Notes: generated from the letters alone by a model not told the origin. DNA of 64,000 bases from Altererythrobacter sp. BO-6 (GCF_011047315.1 NZ_CP049259.1:2971716-3035715), one strand, 5' to 3'. Positions 18,076 through 27,317 are shown, counted from the first letter of the stretch. Made by a program: numbers and translations.

Positions 18076-18750
18076 TCAAAGCGTGGCTTCGATCGCCCGT
18101 GCCGCCGCGAGCGGATCGTCCGCGCGGCTGATCGGGCGGCCGATCACCAGCACGCTGGCACCATCGTCGCGCGCCTGGCGGGGGGTGACGACTCGTTTCT
18201 GGTCGCCAGTCGCCTTGCCGCCGGGGCGCAGACCGGGAACCACGAAAAAGCCATCCTTCCACTGCTTGTGGACGGCCTTCACTTCCTGGCCGGAGCACAC
18301 AATCCCGTCCAGCCCGGCGTCATGCGCCAGTTCGGCGAGGCGCATCACCTGGTCATGCGCGCTACCGGCAATGCCGGTGCGCTCCATGTCGCGCTCGTCC
18401 AGGCTGGTGAGCATGGTCACGGCAACGACCTTGCAGCCATCGGCGGCGGCGGCCTTCGCATCTTCCATCATCGCGCGCCCGCCGCCGGCATGGATGGTGA
18501 CGATCGCCGGTTCGAGGACATGGATCGCCTGCATCGCGCCGGCGACCGTGTTTGGAATGTCATGCAACTTCAGGTCGAGAAAGATGGGCAGGCCCATATG
18601 CGCGATCTCGTGCACCCCTGAGTGGCCGTGCGCGCAAAAGAACTCAAGGCCGAGCTTGACCCCGCCGATATGCGATTTGACCTTCTGGAGCAGCGCCTTG
18701 CCCGCGTCGATTTGCGGGACGTCGAGCGCCAGGTAGATAGGATTGCTCAT
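18076..18750 (-). CDS. pyrF: Orotidine 5'-phosphate decarboxylase
   Basis: A 224-residue TIM-barrel decarboxylase making UMP. The catalytic D-x-K-x-x-D motif is clear in FLDLKLHDIPNTV (about residues 60-72), preceded by GGVKLGLEFFCAHG. The phosphate-gripper end includes VVTPRQARDDGASVLVIGRPI (about 187-206; shown in two overlapping parts by position). The ATG at 18750 overlaps the lapA stop by one base. It lies within the lapA-to-folC operon. Confidence 0.97.
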   Translation of the reverse strand: MSNPIYLALDVPQIDAGKALLQKVKSHIGGVKLGLEFFCAHGHSGVHEIAHMGLPIFLDLKLHDIPNTVAGAMQAIHVLEPAIVTIHAGGGRAMMEDAKAAAADGCKVVAVTMLTSLDERDMERTGIAGSAHDQVMRLAELAHDAGLDGIVCSGQEVKAVHKQWKDGFFVVPGLRPGGKATGDQKRVVTPRQARDDGASVLVIGRPISRADDPLAAARAIEATL

Positions 18751-19082
18751 CAGTTACCGTCGGGTGACAAGGGATCGGTCGAAGGGGGCGTTTCCGCAGA
18801 ACCGGCAGATGGAGGCGGGCTGTGGCGGCTGCTGAGCGCGTTCGACCGCACGGCGTTCTCCAGCGAAGTGATCCTGCGGGTCAGGTTCCATTTGGCGGCT
18901 CGATGATACAGCCACATTGGCAGCAGGCCGAGAAGGAAGGCCACCAACACAAGCATCGGTACCTTGGTTTCGAGTACGAAATTGTCCCACAGGGTCACCT
19001 CGACCGGATCCCAGTTGAAAAAGGAAAACACCAACAACCCGAACAGGATCAGGACCCAGACAATCGTACGTACGATCTGCAT
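18750..19082 (-). CDS. LapA domain (DUF1049) inner-membrane protein
   Basis: A 110-residue protein with two transmembrane helices, about residues 5-23 (RTIVWVLILFGLLVFSFF) and 42-60 (PMLVLVAFLLGLLPMWLYH). The sequence NWDPVEVTLWDNFVLE between them is typical of the LapA/DUF1049 domain. In E. coli, LapA pairs with LapB to control LpxC degradation and lipopolysaccharide assembly. Alphaproteobacterial members often stand without lapB, as here. The cytoplasmic tail is helical, then Ser/Pro-rich. It is the first gene of the operon, so its promoter should be in the 52 bases before 19135. Confidence 0.85.
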   Translation of the reverse strand: MQIVRTIVWVLILFGLLVFSFFNWDPVEVTLWDNFVLETKVPMLVLVAFLLGLLPMWLYHRAAKWNLTRRITSLENAVRSNALSSRHSPPPSAGSAETPPSTDPLSPDGN

Positions 19083-19134
19083 ACTTACTCCCCGCCTTCT
19101 TTGAGGCCGAGCCTAAGCCTTTTCGCGCTCAAGT

Positions 19135-20445
19135 CTAGCCAAACACCCGCGCGAAGATCGTGTCGACGTGCTTGAAATGGTAATCGAGGTTGAACTTTTC
19201 TTCGAGCTCCTCGGGCGAAAGCGTCGCAGCCACTTCCTCATCCGCTTTGAGCAGTTCGAGCAATGAGAGCGCCCCGTCCGATTCCCACACCTTCATCGCG
19301 TTGCGCTGGACCAGGCGATAGGCATTGTCGCGGGTAATGCCCGCTTGCGTCAGTGCCAGCAGCACGCGCTGCGAATGCACCAGCCCGCCCATCCGGTCGA
19401 GATTCTTCGCCATCCGTTCAGGGTAAACCAGCAGCTTGTCGACCACGCCGGTGAGGCGAGCGAGCGCAAAATCGAGCGTGATCGTGGCGTCAGGCCCGAT
19501 GAAGCGCTCGACCGAACTGTGCGAGATATCGCGCTCGTGCCACAGCGCCACGTTTTCCAGCGCGGGCAGGGCATAGGCGCGGATCATGCGTGCCTGTCCG
19601 GTAAGGTTTTCCGTCAAGATCGGGTTGCGCTTGTGCGGCATGGCCGAGCTGCCCTTTTGCCCGGGCGAGAAGTATTCTTCCGCCTCCAGCACTTCGGTGC
19701 GCTGCAGATGCCGGATTTCCACCGCCAGCCGCTCGATCGAGCCGGCGATCACCGCCAGCGTGGCAAAGAACATCGCGTGCCGGTCACGCGGGATAACCTG
19801 CGTGCTGACCGGCTCGACGCTGAGCCCTAGCTGCTCGGCAACATATTCCTCCACCGCCGGATCGATATTTGCGAAGGTACCGACCGCGCCCGAGATCGCG
19901 CAGGTCGCGATTTCGGCGCGGGCCGCAGCGAGCCGCGCTTTGCAGCGGTCGAATTCGGCATAGGCCTGGGCCAGCTTGAGCCCGAACGTGACCGGTTCGG
20001 CATGGATCCCGTGGCTACGCCCGATGGTGGGCGTATATTTGTGCTCTTCGGCGCGGCGGCGGATCGCGGCGAGCAGATCGTCGAGATCGGCCAGCAGGAT
20101 GTCGGAGGCGCGTGCTAGCTGCACTGCCAGCGTGGTGTCGAGCACGTCGCTCGAGGTCATGCCCTGGTGCATGAAGCGCGCTTCAGGGCCAACCTGCTCC
20201 GCCACCCAGTCAAGGAAAGCGATGACATCGTGTTTGAGCACGGCTTCTTTTGCATCGATGGCTGGCACATCGATCACCGGATCAGTTGCCCACCAATCCC
20301 ACAAGGCCTTGGCCGCGCTGTCCGGCACTACGCCCAGATCAGCGAGTTTTTGCGTCGCGTGCGCCTCGATCTCGAACCAGATGCGATAGCGCGCCTCGGG
20401 CTCCCAAATCGCTGTCATGGCAGGGCGGGCGTAACGGGGGACCAT
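19135..20445 (-). CDS. purB: Adenylosuccinate lyase
   Basis: A 436-residue fumarase-superfamily enzyme used twice in purine synthesis (SAICAR to AICAR, adenylosuccinate to AMP). The superfamily signature GSSAMPHKRNP is at about residues 262-272. The conserved TSSD (MHQGMTSSDVLDT) is at about 95 and the catalytic His region is GRSHGIHAEPVTFG at about 143. The start MVPRYARPAMTAIWEPEARY is the family start. Length is normal. Confidence 0.97.
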   Translation of the reverse strand: MVPRYARPAMTAIWEPEARYRIWFEIEAHATQKLADLGVVPDSAAKALWDWWATDPVIDVPAIDAKEAVLKHDVIAFLDWVAEQVGPEARFMHQGMTSSDVLDTTLAVQLARASDILLADLDDLLAAIRRRAEEHKYTPTIGRSHGIHAEPVTFGLKLAQAYAEFDRCKARLAAARAEIATCAISGAVGTFANIDPAVEEYVAEQLGLSVEPVSTQVIPRDRHAMFFATLAVIAGSIERLAVEIRHLQRTEVLEAEEYFSPGQKGSSAMPHKRNPILTENLTGQARMIRAYALPALENVALWHERDISHSSVERFIGPDATITLDFALARLTGVVDKLLVYPERMAKNLDRMGGLVHSQRVLLALTQAGITRDNAYRLVQRNAMKVWESDGALSLLELLKADEEVAATLSPEELEEKFNLDYHFKHVDTIFARVFG

Positions 20446-20501
20446 CGGATACTCCGGTTTGGGAATCTGGATATGCCGCGGCGGCTAGGCGCGATGAAGG
20501 T

Positions 20502-21200
20502 TCAGATCAACCCCTTGGACCGCAGGCTGGCATGCCCCTCGCGGCCGATGATCACGTGATCGTGGACCGTCACCCCCAGCAACCGCCCCGCCTCTGCGAT
20601 TCGCCTTGTGATCTGGATATCGGCCTGGCTGGGCTCGGGGCTGCCGCTGGGGTGGTTGTGGACAAGGATGAGCGCGCTGGCACCGATGTCCATCGCGCGG
20701 CGGATCACTTCGCGCGGATGGATCGCGGCTTCGTCGATCGACCCGTCACCCACGTGGTGATCATCGATCAGGCGGTTGCGCGTATCGAGATAGAGCACCC
20801 GCACGCGCTCTACGGTCAGATGCGCCATGTCGATCGCCAGATAATCGAGCAATGCTTGCCAACTGCCCAGCACCGGTCTTTCCGTAACCTCGCTGCGCGC
20901 CATGCGCCGTGCGGCAAGCGCCACGCTCTTAAGTGCGGCAGCGCTGGTTTCGCCCACTCCGGGTTCCTGTTGCAGCGCCGCAGGATCTGCATTGAGCACG
21001 CCCGCCAGCGTTCCGAAGCGCTTCAGCAGTGCCTTTGCCACCTGCTTGGTGTCGCCTTGCCGCATCGCCGCAAACAGTAGGTATTCGAGCACTTCGTAAT
21101 CGGCGAGCGCTTCGGCGCCGCCGTTCAGCAAGCGCTCGCGCAGTCGCGCTCGGTGCCCGGCACCGGCATGTTTGCCCGAATTCTCTTCCGCTTGGGGCAA
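20502..21200 (-). CDS. radC: RadC family JAB/MPN-domain protein
   Basis: A 232-residue RadC protein. The N-terminal helix-hairpin-helix-like part (GHRARLRERLL, LFAAMRQGDTKQVAKALL) precedes the JAB1/MPN metalloprotease-like domain. The metal motif reads HNHPSGSPEPSQAD (about residues 182-195), with VHDHVIIGREGHASL near the end. RadC was once linked to DNA repair; its real role is unsettled. The start is placed at TTG 21200 because GGAGG stands 5 bases before it. A GTG at 21329 would overlap the divergent ydbH start and is less likely. Confidence 0.9.
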   Translation of the reverse strand: MPQAEENSGKHAGAGHRARLRERLLNGGAEALADYEVLEYLLFAAMRQGDTKQVAKALLKRFGTLAGVLNADPAALQQEPGVGETSAAALKSVALAARRMARSEVTERPVLGSWQALLDYLAIDMAHLTVERVRVLYLDTRNRLIDDHHVGDGSIDEAAIHPREVIRRAMDIGASALILVHNHPSGSPEPSQADIQITRRIAEAGRLLGVTVHDHVIIGREGHASLRSKGLI

Positions 21201-21271
21201 GTCTGCCTCCGCTACAACCCGATGATGACAGCATTGCCTTTGCTTTGGGAAAGGCGCAAGAGTGCGCGGTA

Positions 21272-24200
21272 ATGGCTGACGCCGAGGAAAATCCCGAGAA
21301 CACAGCAAGTTCGCGTCGATACTGGCCACGGCGCAAGCGCTGGCAATTCCTGCTCGTGCTGCTGATCCTGCTGGCGATTTCGAGCATGCTGACGTGGCGT
21401 TCGCGCGAGGCGATCGTCGGCAATCTTATCGAATCCGAGCTTGACCGGTTGGGTATCGAGGCCAGCTACACCATCGATTCAATCGGCCCCACACGGCAGG
21501 TGCTGCGCGATTTCGTGATCGGCGATCCCGAACGCCCCGACCTTTCGATCGAACGGATCGAGGTGGTTCCGGTGGTTGGCTTCTTCGGTGCCGGGATCGG
21601 ATCGATCACGCTGGTCAATCCGCGGCTGCGCGCTAACTATCGCGATGGCAGGCTGAGCCTTGGGGCGCTTGATCCACTGCTGGAGATGGAAAGCGATGGT
21701 CCGCCCGAACTGCCCGACTGGCGGCTCAAGCTGGTTGATGGCCGCGCCCGCATCTTCAGCGATTATGGTGTGGTCGGGGTGAAAGCCGAAGGGAAGGGAC
21801 GGCTCAGTGGCGGCTTCAGCGGCGTCCTTGCCGCGGCCGGACCGCGGCTGGCGATTGAAGGCTGCAAACTGGATCAGGTGACGCTGGTGGGCAAGGTGAC
21901 GGTCACGCGCGGACAGCCCGGTTTTGCCGGGCCATTGCAGCTTGCCTCGGCCGAATGTGAGGAACTTGCGCTGGCGCTTGGCAATGTCGACCTGGCGACG
22001 GACATTACCGCAGATCGCGATCTGGCCGGGGTGGATGCGAAATTGCGGATCAAGGGCGGTCCGGCCAGCTTTGGGCAGTTTGGCAGCCGGGGGCTTGGTG
22101 GATCGATCGACGCGTCATGGCGGGATGGCATTGCCAATGCCCGCTATGACCTTGCCCTCAGCCGAATCGATTCCCCTGCATTGACGCTGAATCGGCTGAA
22201 GGCACAGGGCGCGGCACGAATCCGGCCCGCCGACGGGCGTTACGAGGTCGATGTGGGGATCGACGGCGTCGAGCCGCGGTTTGGTGCTGATGCCAATGAA
22301 GCCTTGGCGGAGCGGCGCAAGGCCAGTGCCGGAACGCTGGCCGAACCGCTGCTGGCTCGGTTTGCGCAAGGGCTTGCCAAGGCGCTGCCCGGCAGCAGTT
22401 TTATCGCCGAGGCAAGGCTGCGGCAAAGTGATGAAGGCCTGAACATCGTCATCCCGGCAGCGCGGCTCAACGATCGGACGGGCCAGGCGCTGCTGGCGGC
22501 GTCGCAGCTGCAGTATGGCGTGGGCGATGGCGGCGAGACCCGGCTGGCAGGCAATTTCGCGACCGGCGGCAACGACCTGCCGCGAATTCGTGCGCGGATG
22601 GAGGCGGGCGAGGGCGGCCGTGCGGCGTGGCGGCTGGAAATGGAGTCCTACACTGCTGGCACAAGCAGGCTCGCCGTGCCGCGGCTTGCGCTTGATCAGG
22701 GCGCGGTGGGGGGCTGGCAGATCGATGGCCTGCTGGAAACGGCTGGCCCCTTGCCAGGTGGAGTGGTTGAAGGATTATCCCTGCCGATCACCGGTCGCTG
22801 GTCCGCCCGGAGCGGGTTGGCGATGTGGCAGCAGTGCGCCGATGTGCGCTTTGAACGACTGAAGCTTGCCCAACTGGCGCTGGCTCGCAATCGCCTGCAA
22901 ATCTGCCCTGACGGCGGCAATGCGATTCTGCGTAGTGCGAACGCTGGCCTGGAGTTCGGAGCGCGCACGGAAGCGCTGACGTTGACCGGAGATTTGGATG
23001 GCAGCCCTGTTGCCATAACGAGCGGGCCCGTCCGCGCCTCATCGCGCGACGGCTTCAGCACCAGCAACATCATGCTGACGCTGGGCAACACAGGCGAACA
23101 ATCGCGCCTCGCAATTGATCGCTTGCAGGCATCATTCTCCGACGGGATCGGCGGAATTGCAGAGGGAATTGCCGGCGGCCTTGCCGTCGTGCCGCTCGAT
23201 ATCAGCAGCGGGAATGCTGAATGGAGCTATGCAGACGGCGCGCTCTACCTGTCGGATGCGAGCTTCGAGCTCAGTGATCGCGTAGAGGAAGGCGGGAACC
23301 CGCGCTTCTATCCGCTGTTAGCTCGCGATGCCGTGCTGGCGGTCGAGGGCGGCGCGGTCTCCTCCACGATGGCCTTGCGCAATCCCGACAGCGACCGCGT
23401 GGTGACCGAGGTGACGCTGAAGCACGATCTCGGCTCTGGCAAGGGTTCGGCCAGGCTGGCGACACCCGGCCTGCGCTTCGATGATGGCCTGCAGCCCGAC
23501 CAGCTTTCCATCCTGGCTGACGGCGTTATCGCTCTGGCGGAAGGCACCATCTCCGGCAATGGCCGTATCGACTGGGACGCAGAGGGCATCACCAGCAAGG
23601 GCGCATTTTCCAGTGACGATTTCGATTTCGCCGCCGCCTTTGGCCCGGTTCAGCAAGTGTCCGGCACTGTCACCTTCAGTGACCTGCTTAACCTCACTAC
23701 TGACGGCACGCAGAGCCTCAAGATCGGTTCGATCAACCCCGGTATCGAAGTGTTTGACGGGGTGTTCGATTTCGCCCTGCGTGACGGCACGCTCATCTCG
23801 ATCAAGGGCGGGCGCTGGCCTTTCTTCGGCGGTGCCATGGTACTGCGCCCGACCGAGCTCAATCTCGCCGTGAGCGAGCAGCGCAGCTATGTCATTGAGA
23901 TCACCGGGGCCGACGCTGCACAATTCATCGCCGCGATGGAATTGGGCAATATCGCCGCCACCGGCATCTTCGACGGCACGGTGCCGCTGATCTTCGACGA
24001 AATGGGCAATGGCGAGATCAGGAACGGCTTGCTGATCTCGCGCCCTCCCGGCGGCAACCTCTCCTATGTCGGCGAGCTTACCTATGAGGACATGGGGGCG
24101 ATGGCCAATTTCGCCTTCCAGTCGCTGCGTTCGCTCGATTTCAGCCAGATGATGGTCGAAATGAACGGCCCGCTGACCGGCGAAATCATCACCCGGCTGC

Positions 24201-24499
24201 TGTTCGACGGGGTGCGCCAGGGCGAGGGCACCAGCAGCAATTTCCTGACCCGGCGGATCGCCAAGCTGCCGATTCGCTTCAATGTGAATATCCGCGCGGC
24301 ATTCTACGAACTGCTCACCAGCCTGCGCAGCACATATGACCCGGCCTTCATCCGCGATCCGCGCGGGCTGGGCCTGCTGCGCAGCGAAGATGGGCAATTC
24401 GTGCGGCCCCGCACGCCGGACCAACCCGCGATTCGTCCGCGCGACACAGCGGACGATGAATCACTCATTCAGACAGAAGAAAGCGAACCTCTGCCATGA
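21272..24499 (+). CDS. ydbH: YdbH family AsmA-like intermembrane lipid-transport protein
   Basis: A 1075-residue protein anchored by one N-terminal transmembrane helix (WQFLLVLLILLAISSMLTW, about residues 21-40). A very long periplasmic beta-rich domain follows, with the repeating short strands expected of AsmA/TamB-like bridges. The C-terminal block (LQSLRSLDFSQMMVEMNGPL, then GVRQGEGTSSNFLTRR) is the YdbH signature. In E. coli, YdbH, TamB and YhdP are redundant for moving phospholipid to the outer membrane. The ynbE and ydbL genes follow directly, as in E. coli, which strengthens the call. The ATG at 21272 starts MADAEENPEN; the longer open frame upstream is not family-like. Confidence 0.88.
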   Translation: MADAEENPENTASSRRYWPRRKRWQFLLVLLILLAISSMLTWRSREAIVGNLIESELDRLGIEASYTIDSIGPTRQVLRDFVIGDPERPDLSIERIEVVPVVGFFGAGIGSITLVNPRLRANYRDGRLSLGALDPLLEMESDGPPELPDWRLKLVDGRARIFSDYGVVGVKAEGKGRLSGGFSGVLAAAGPRLAIEGCKLDQVTLVGKVTVTRGQPGFAGPLQLASAECEELALALGNVDLATDITADRDLAGVDAKLRIKGGPASFGQFGSRGLGGSIDASWRDGIANARYDLALSRIDSPALTLNRLKAQGAARIRPADGRYEVDVGIDGVEPRFGADANEALAERRKASAGTLAEPLLARFAQGLAKALPGSSFIAEARLRQSDEGLNIVIPAARLNDRTGQALLAASQLQYGVGDGGETRLAGNFATGGNDLPRIRARMEAGEGGRAAWRLEMESYTAGTSRLAVPRLALDQGAVGGWQIDGLLETAGPLPGGVVEGLSLPITGRWSARSGLAMWQQCADVRFERLKLAQLALARNRLQICPDGGNAILRSANAGLEFGARTEALTLTGDLDGSPVAITSGPVRASSRDGFSTSNIMLTLGNTGEQSRLAIDRLQASFSDGIGGIAEGIAGGLAVVPLDISSGNAEWSYADGALYLSDASFELSDRVEEGGNPRFYPLLARDAVLAVEGGAVSSTMALRNPDSDRVVTEVTLKHDLGSGKGSARLATPGLRFDDGLQPDQLSILADGVIALAEGTISGNGRIDWDAEGITSKGAFSSDDFDFAAAFGPVQQVSGTVTFSDLLNLTTDGTQSLKIGSINPGIEVFDGVFDFALRDGTLISIKGGRWPFFGGAMVLRPTELNLAVSEQRSYVIEITGADAAQFIAAMELGNIAATGIFDGTVPLIFDEMGNGEIRNGLLISRPPGGNLSYVGELTYEDMGAMANFAFQSLRSLDFSQMMVEMNGPLTGEIITRLLFDGVRQGEGTSSNFLTRRIAKLPIRFNVNIRAAFYELLTSLRSTYDPAFIRDPRGLGLLRSEDGQFVRPRTPDQPAIRPRDTADDESLIQTEESEPLP

Positions 24500-24570
24500 C
24501 GCATGCGAAATTGACCGCGCCATCGGGCGGTGCCACAACCCCGGCGATGCAGGGGGAAGGGCAAGGATTG

Positions 24571-24753
24571 ATGGCAAGGGCAAGAGCCGGACTGGCGTTG
24601 GTGCCTTTCGCGATGCTTGGCGGCTGCATCAACCTTGCAGCGCCCGACAAGCCGATCGTGATCGAACTCAACATCAATATCCGGCAGGAAGTGATCTATC
24701 GGCTGGCCGATGACGCAGCCGAAACGATTGAAGAGAATGCGGAAATCTTCTGA
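24571..24753 (+). CDS. ynbE: YnbE family outer-membrane lipoprotein
   Basis: A 60-residue lipoprotein with an 18-residue signal and lipobox LGGC (MARARAGLALVPFAMLGGC). After the cysteine comes the strongly conserved core KPIVIELNINIRQEVIYRL. E. coli YnbE has about 61 residues, which favours the ATG at 24571. An ATG at 24496, overlapping the ydbH stop as ATGA, would give 85 residues and a 43-residue signal, which is unusual. In E. coli, YnbE docks on the C-terminal end of YdbH by beta-strand pairing to complete the bridge to the outer membrane. Confidence 0.85.
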   Translation: MARARAGLALVPFAMLGGCINLAAPDKPIVIELNINIRQEVIYRLADDAAETIEENAEIF

Positions 24754-24763
24754 AGTGAAGGTA

Positions 24764-25165
24764 ATGACGATGATAATGACCAGATCCCTTGCCGTTTCGG
24801 GTATCGCTGCGGCGCTAACGCTTGGCGTGCTCGCCGCGCCGGCCATGGCACAGCGCGATCCGGCCTATGCCGCAGCGCGCGCTGCAGGCCAGGTGGGTGA
24901 GAAGATGGACGGCTATCTCGACATTGTCGGTGCCGAAACCGCCGACCTGCGCCGCATGGTCAACGACATCAATATCAAGCGCCGCGCGGTCTATGCCGAA
25001 AAATCGCAGGCGGAATCGGTCACGCTCGAGGAATATGCGCTCGCCACCGGCTGCCAGCTGATCCTCAAGACCGTGCCCGGCGAGAAATACCAGGCGCCCG
25101 ACGGCTCTTGGCAGACCCGCACTTCGGCCCCTCCGCTGCGCGATCCGCGCTGCCCGCCCGCCTGA
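24764..25165 (+). CDS. ydbL: YdbL family (DUF1318) periplasmic protein
   Basis: A 133-residue exported protein with a signal peptide ending in APAMAQ. The conserved DUF1318 core is visible: AARAAGQVGEKMDGYLD, MVNDINIKRRAVYAE and a C-terminal ATGCQLILKTVPGEKY. In E. coli YdbL acts as a chaperone for the YdbH-YnbE complex. Family members usually have about 108 residues; the extra tail here is a Pro/Arg segment with one more cysteine. The ATG at 24764 follows GAAGG at good spacing. The three genes form one transcription unit. Confidence 0.88.
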   Translation: MTMIMTRSLAVSGIAAALTLGVLAAPAMAQRDPAYAAARAAGQVGEKMDGYLDIVGAETADLRRMVNDINIKRRAVYAEKSQAESVTLEEYALATGCQLILKTVPGEKYQAPDGSWQTRTSAPPLRDPRCPPA

Positions 25166-25222
25166 CCTCGCTTGATCACTACGCAATCCCGAAAATAGCC
25201 GCGTTTTGCACTGCAGCACCGG

Positions 25223-25253
25223 TTGACTTGCCCATGCCCCCCTTCTAAGGGGG
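25223..25253 (+). promoter_or_regulatory. Candidate promoter and inverted repeat before the ATP synthase F0 operon
   Basis: TTGACT at 25223-25228 is a good -35 box. A weak -10-like TCTAAG follows after 15 bases. It sits inside an inverted repeat, CCCCCTT / AAGGGGG with centre ct (25238-25253). It lies 60-90 bases before the atpI start, the only gap large enough for an operon promoter. Assignment is tentative because the spacing is short. Confidence 0.4.
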
Positions 25254-25312
25254 CGGCGCCCTCGGCGGGCACCTTATGCGCGTGCTGCGCGTTCCTTCCC
25301 TAGGAGGCTGGC

Positions 25313-25648
25313 ATGAGCGACGAGAAACCCGCACGAGAACCCATCGCTGAGGATGCGCGTATCGACGCGCTCGAAGCGCGGCTAAAAGCCGCACGCGAGC
25401 GTGAAGAGGAGCGCAACCGGCCGCAGGTCAAGGGTGTCGATGCCGATACGCGCATGGGCAACCGGGTGCTTACGGACCTCATCGGCGGGATTTTCGGAGG
25501 CTTTGTTATCGGCTGGGTCATTGACTCCTTCGCCGGAACATCGCCCTGGGGTCTGTTGGTGATGCTGTTCCTCGGGATCATCGTTGCCTTCAGGAACATT
25601 ATTCGTGCAGCGAACACGCGCCCGGACGATCCTGATACGGATCGATAA
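25313..25648 (+). CDS. atpI: ATP synthase assembly protein AtpI
   Basis: A 111-residue inner-membrane protein. A charged N-terminal coiled-coil-like segment (about residues 14-38, rich in Arg/Glu/Ala) leads to two helices, GGIFGGFVIGWVIDSF and WGLLVMLFLGIIVAFRNI. The second helix with its FRN end is typical of AtpI, which helps c-ring assembly. It has a strong ribosome site (TAGGAGG, ending 6 bases before ATG). It heads the F0 operon, the normal alphaproteobacterial order. Confidence 0.9.
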   Translation: MSDEKPAREPIAEDARIDALEARLKAAREREEERNRPQVKGVDADTRMGNRVLTDLIGGIFGGFVIGWVIDSFAGTSPWGLLVMLFLGIIVAFRNIIRAANTRPDDPDTDR

Positions 25649-25685
25649 CGGCGGGTCGAGAAACAGGCGTTAGGGAAAAGCGATC

Positions 25686-26474
25686 GTGGCAGCCGCAGAA
25701 GGCAAGGTCGATCCGATGAAGCAGTTCGCCATTGAGCCGATGTTCGGCTCTGGCGGCTGGGAAGTGGCCGGTTACAATATCGCGTTTACCAATTCGGCGC
25801 TGTGGATGCTGATCACCACCGTGCTGCTTTGGGCCTTTGTGGCCGGCGGCATGAAGCGCCAGCTGGTGCCCGGGCGCTGGCAGATGGCGGTTGAGACCTT
25901 TACCGGCTTCATCGATGACATGCTGGAAGCCAATGTGGGCAAGGAAGGGCGCAAATATGTGCCCTATATCTTCAGCCTGTTCATGTTCATCCTGTTCGCC
26001 AACCTCCTGGGCCTGCTGCCGATCGGCGTGCTGGGCCTGCACCCGTTCACCTTCACCAGCCACTTCACCGTAACAGGCGTACTCGCGATCCTGAGCTTCT
26101 CGATCGTGCTGATCGTCGGATTCTGGAAGCACGGCCTGCACTTTTTCAGCCTATTCGTGCCGCATGGCACGCCGTGGTGGCTAATCTGGCTGATTCCAGT
26201 GATCGAGCTCATTTCCTTCATGGTCCGCCCCTTCAGCCTCGCGCTGCGACTGTTCGTGGCGATGATGGCGGGCCACGTCTTGCTCAAGGTGCTCGCCAGC
26301 TTTGTAATCGGCAGCGTGAATGCTGGCGCGGTTTATGGCGGGTTTATCGGCGTTCCCAGCCTGGTGCTGATGGTGGCCATCAGCGCGCTGGAAATCCTGG
26401 TCGCAGGCATCCAGGCCTATGTTTTCGCTCTTCTGACGTCGCTCTACATCAACGACGCAGAGAACCTTCACTAA
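25686..26474 (+). CDS. atpB: F0F1 ATP synthase subunit a
   Basis: A 262-residue proton-channel subunit with five to six transmembrane helices. The essential arginine lies in the late helix MVRPFSLALRLFVAMMAGH (about residues 180-198); it faces the c-ring carboxylate. The Gln/Glu pair in the last helix region (SALEILVAGIQAYVF) is also present. Translation is taken from GTG at 25686, preceded by AGGGA. The ATG at 25716 (MKQFAIEPM) is an alternative start. Confidence 0.96.
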   Translation: MAAAEGKVDPMKQFAIEPMFGSGGWEVAGYNIAFTNSALWMLITTVLLWAFVAGGMKRQLVPGRWQMAVETFTGFIDDMLEANVGKEGRKYVPYIFSLFMFILFANLLGLLPIGVLGLHPFTFTSHFTVTGVLAILSFSIVLIVGFWKHGLHFFSLFVPHGTPWWLIWLIPVIELISFMVRPFSLALRLFVAMMAGHVLLKVLASFVIGSVNAGAVYGGFIGVPSLVLMVAISALEILVAGIQAYVFALLTSLYINDAENLH

Positions 26475-26517
26475 GTTTTTCCAACCAAAACAGTTTATTC
26501 CCAAAGGAGTTTTTCAA

Positions 26518-26745
26518 ATGGAAGCAGAAGCAGCCAAGCTCGTCGGTGCTGGCCTCGCAGCGATCGGTGCCGGCATGGCCGCCATCGGCGTGGGTAACGT
26601 GTTCGGTTCGTTCCTTGAGTCCGCCCTGCGCAATCCGGGTGCAGCCGACGGCCAGCAGGGCCGCCTGTTCATCGGCTTCGCCGCGGCAGAACTTCTCGGC
26701 CTGCTGGCCTTCGTCGTCGCGATGATCCTGATCTTCGTCGCCTAA
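26518..26745 (+). CDS. atpE: F0F1 ATP synthase subunit c
   Basis: A 75-residue two-helix hairpin that forms the rotating c-ring. Helix 1 contains the glycine-rich GAGLAAIGAGMAAIGVG. The polar loop is ALRNPGA. The proton-binding carboxylate is the Glu in FAAAELLGLLAFVVA (about residue 58). There is no obvious sodium-binding signature, so proton coupling is inferred. It has a strong ribosome site, AAAGGAG, 8 bases before the ATG, fitting its high stoichiometry. Confidence 0.97.
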   Translation: MEAEAAKLVGAGLAAIGAGMAAIGVGNVFGSFLESALRNPGAADGQQGRLFIGFAAAELLGLLAFVVAMILIFVA

Positions 26746-26822
26746 CGACAATTGCCCAGGCCGATCGGCATGGTGCCGGTCGGCCTTGCATTTTTCAGTC
26801 GACTGATTTTCGGACCCGACAC

Positions 26823-27317
26823 ATGCCTCAGATAGCGCAACTTGCCGATACCTATGCCAGCCAGGTCTTCTGGCTGCTGATCTTTTTCGGCATCACCTTT
26901 TTCGTCATCGGGCGCGGAATGGTGCCCAAGGTGATGGAAACCGTGGCCATGCGCGACCGGCAGATCGCGGATGACCTCGCAGCAGCACAGGCTGCGCGCG
27001 ACGCCGCTGACGAGCAGGAAGAAACCTGGCGGCGGCGCGAGAACGAAAACCATGCCAAGGCCCAGGCGCTGATCGCCAAAGCCAAGGCCGATGCGGCGGC
27101 CAGCACCGAGAAGAAGGTGGCTGCGGCGCAGAAGCGGCTCGACAAGAAGCTGGCCGAAGCCGAAGAGCGCATCGCAGAAGCACGCGGTGCGGCCATGGCG
27201 GAAGTCGAAACCGTTGCAGCAGATGCCGCGCAAGACATCGTCGCCCGGCTCGCCGGAGCGAAGGTGGATAGCAAGGCCGCCAAGGCTGCCGTGAAGGAGG
27301 CCATGGCCAATGGCTGA
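26823..27317 (+). CDS. F0F1 ATP synthase subunit b' (second b-type stator)
   Basis: A 164-residue stator subunit. One N-terminal membrane helix (QVFWLLIFFGITFFVIG, about residues 15-31) is followed by a long Ala/Glu/Lys-rich helix expected to pair with subunit b. The ordering c, b', b and the shorter N-terminus mark this as b' rather than b. Phototrophic and alphaproteobacterial enzymes use such b/b' heterodimers to hold F1 against rotation. It overlaps the next gene by 8 bases. Confidence 0.92.
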   Translation: MPQIAQLADTYASQVFWLLIFFGITFFVIGRGMVPKVMETVAMRDRQIADDLAAAQAARDAADEQEETWRRRENENHAKAQALIAKAKADAAASTEKKVAAAQKRLDKKLAEAEERIAEARGAAMAEVETVAADAAQDIVARLAGAKVDSKAAKAAVKEAMANG

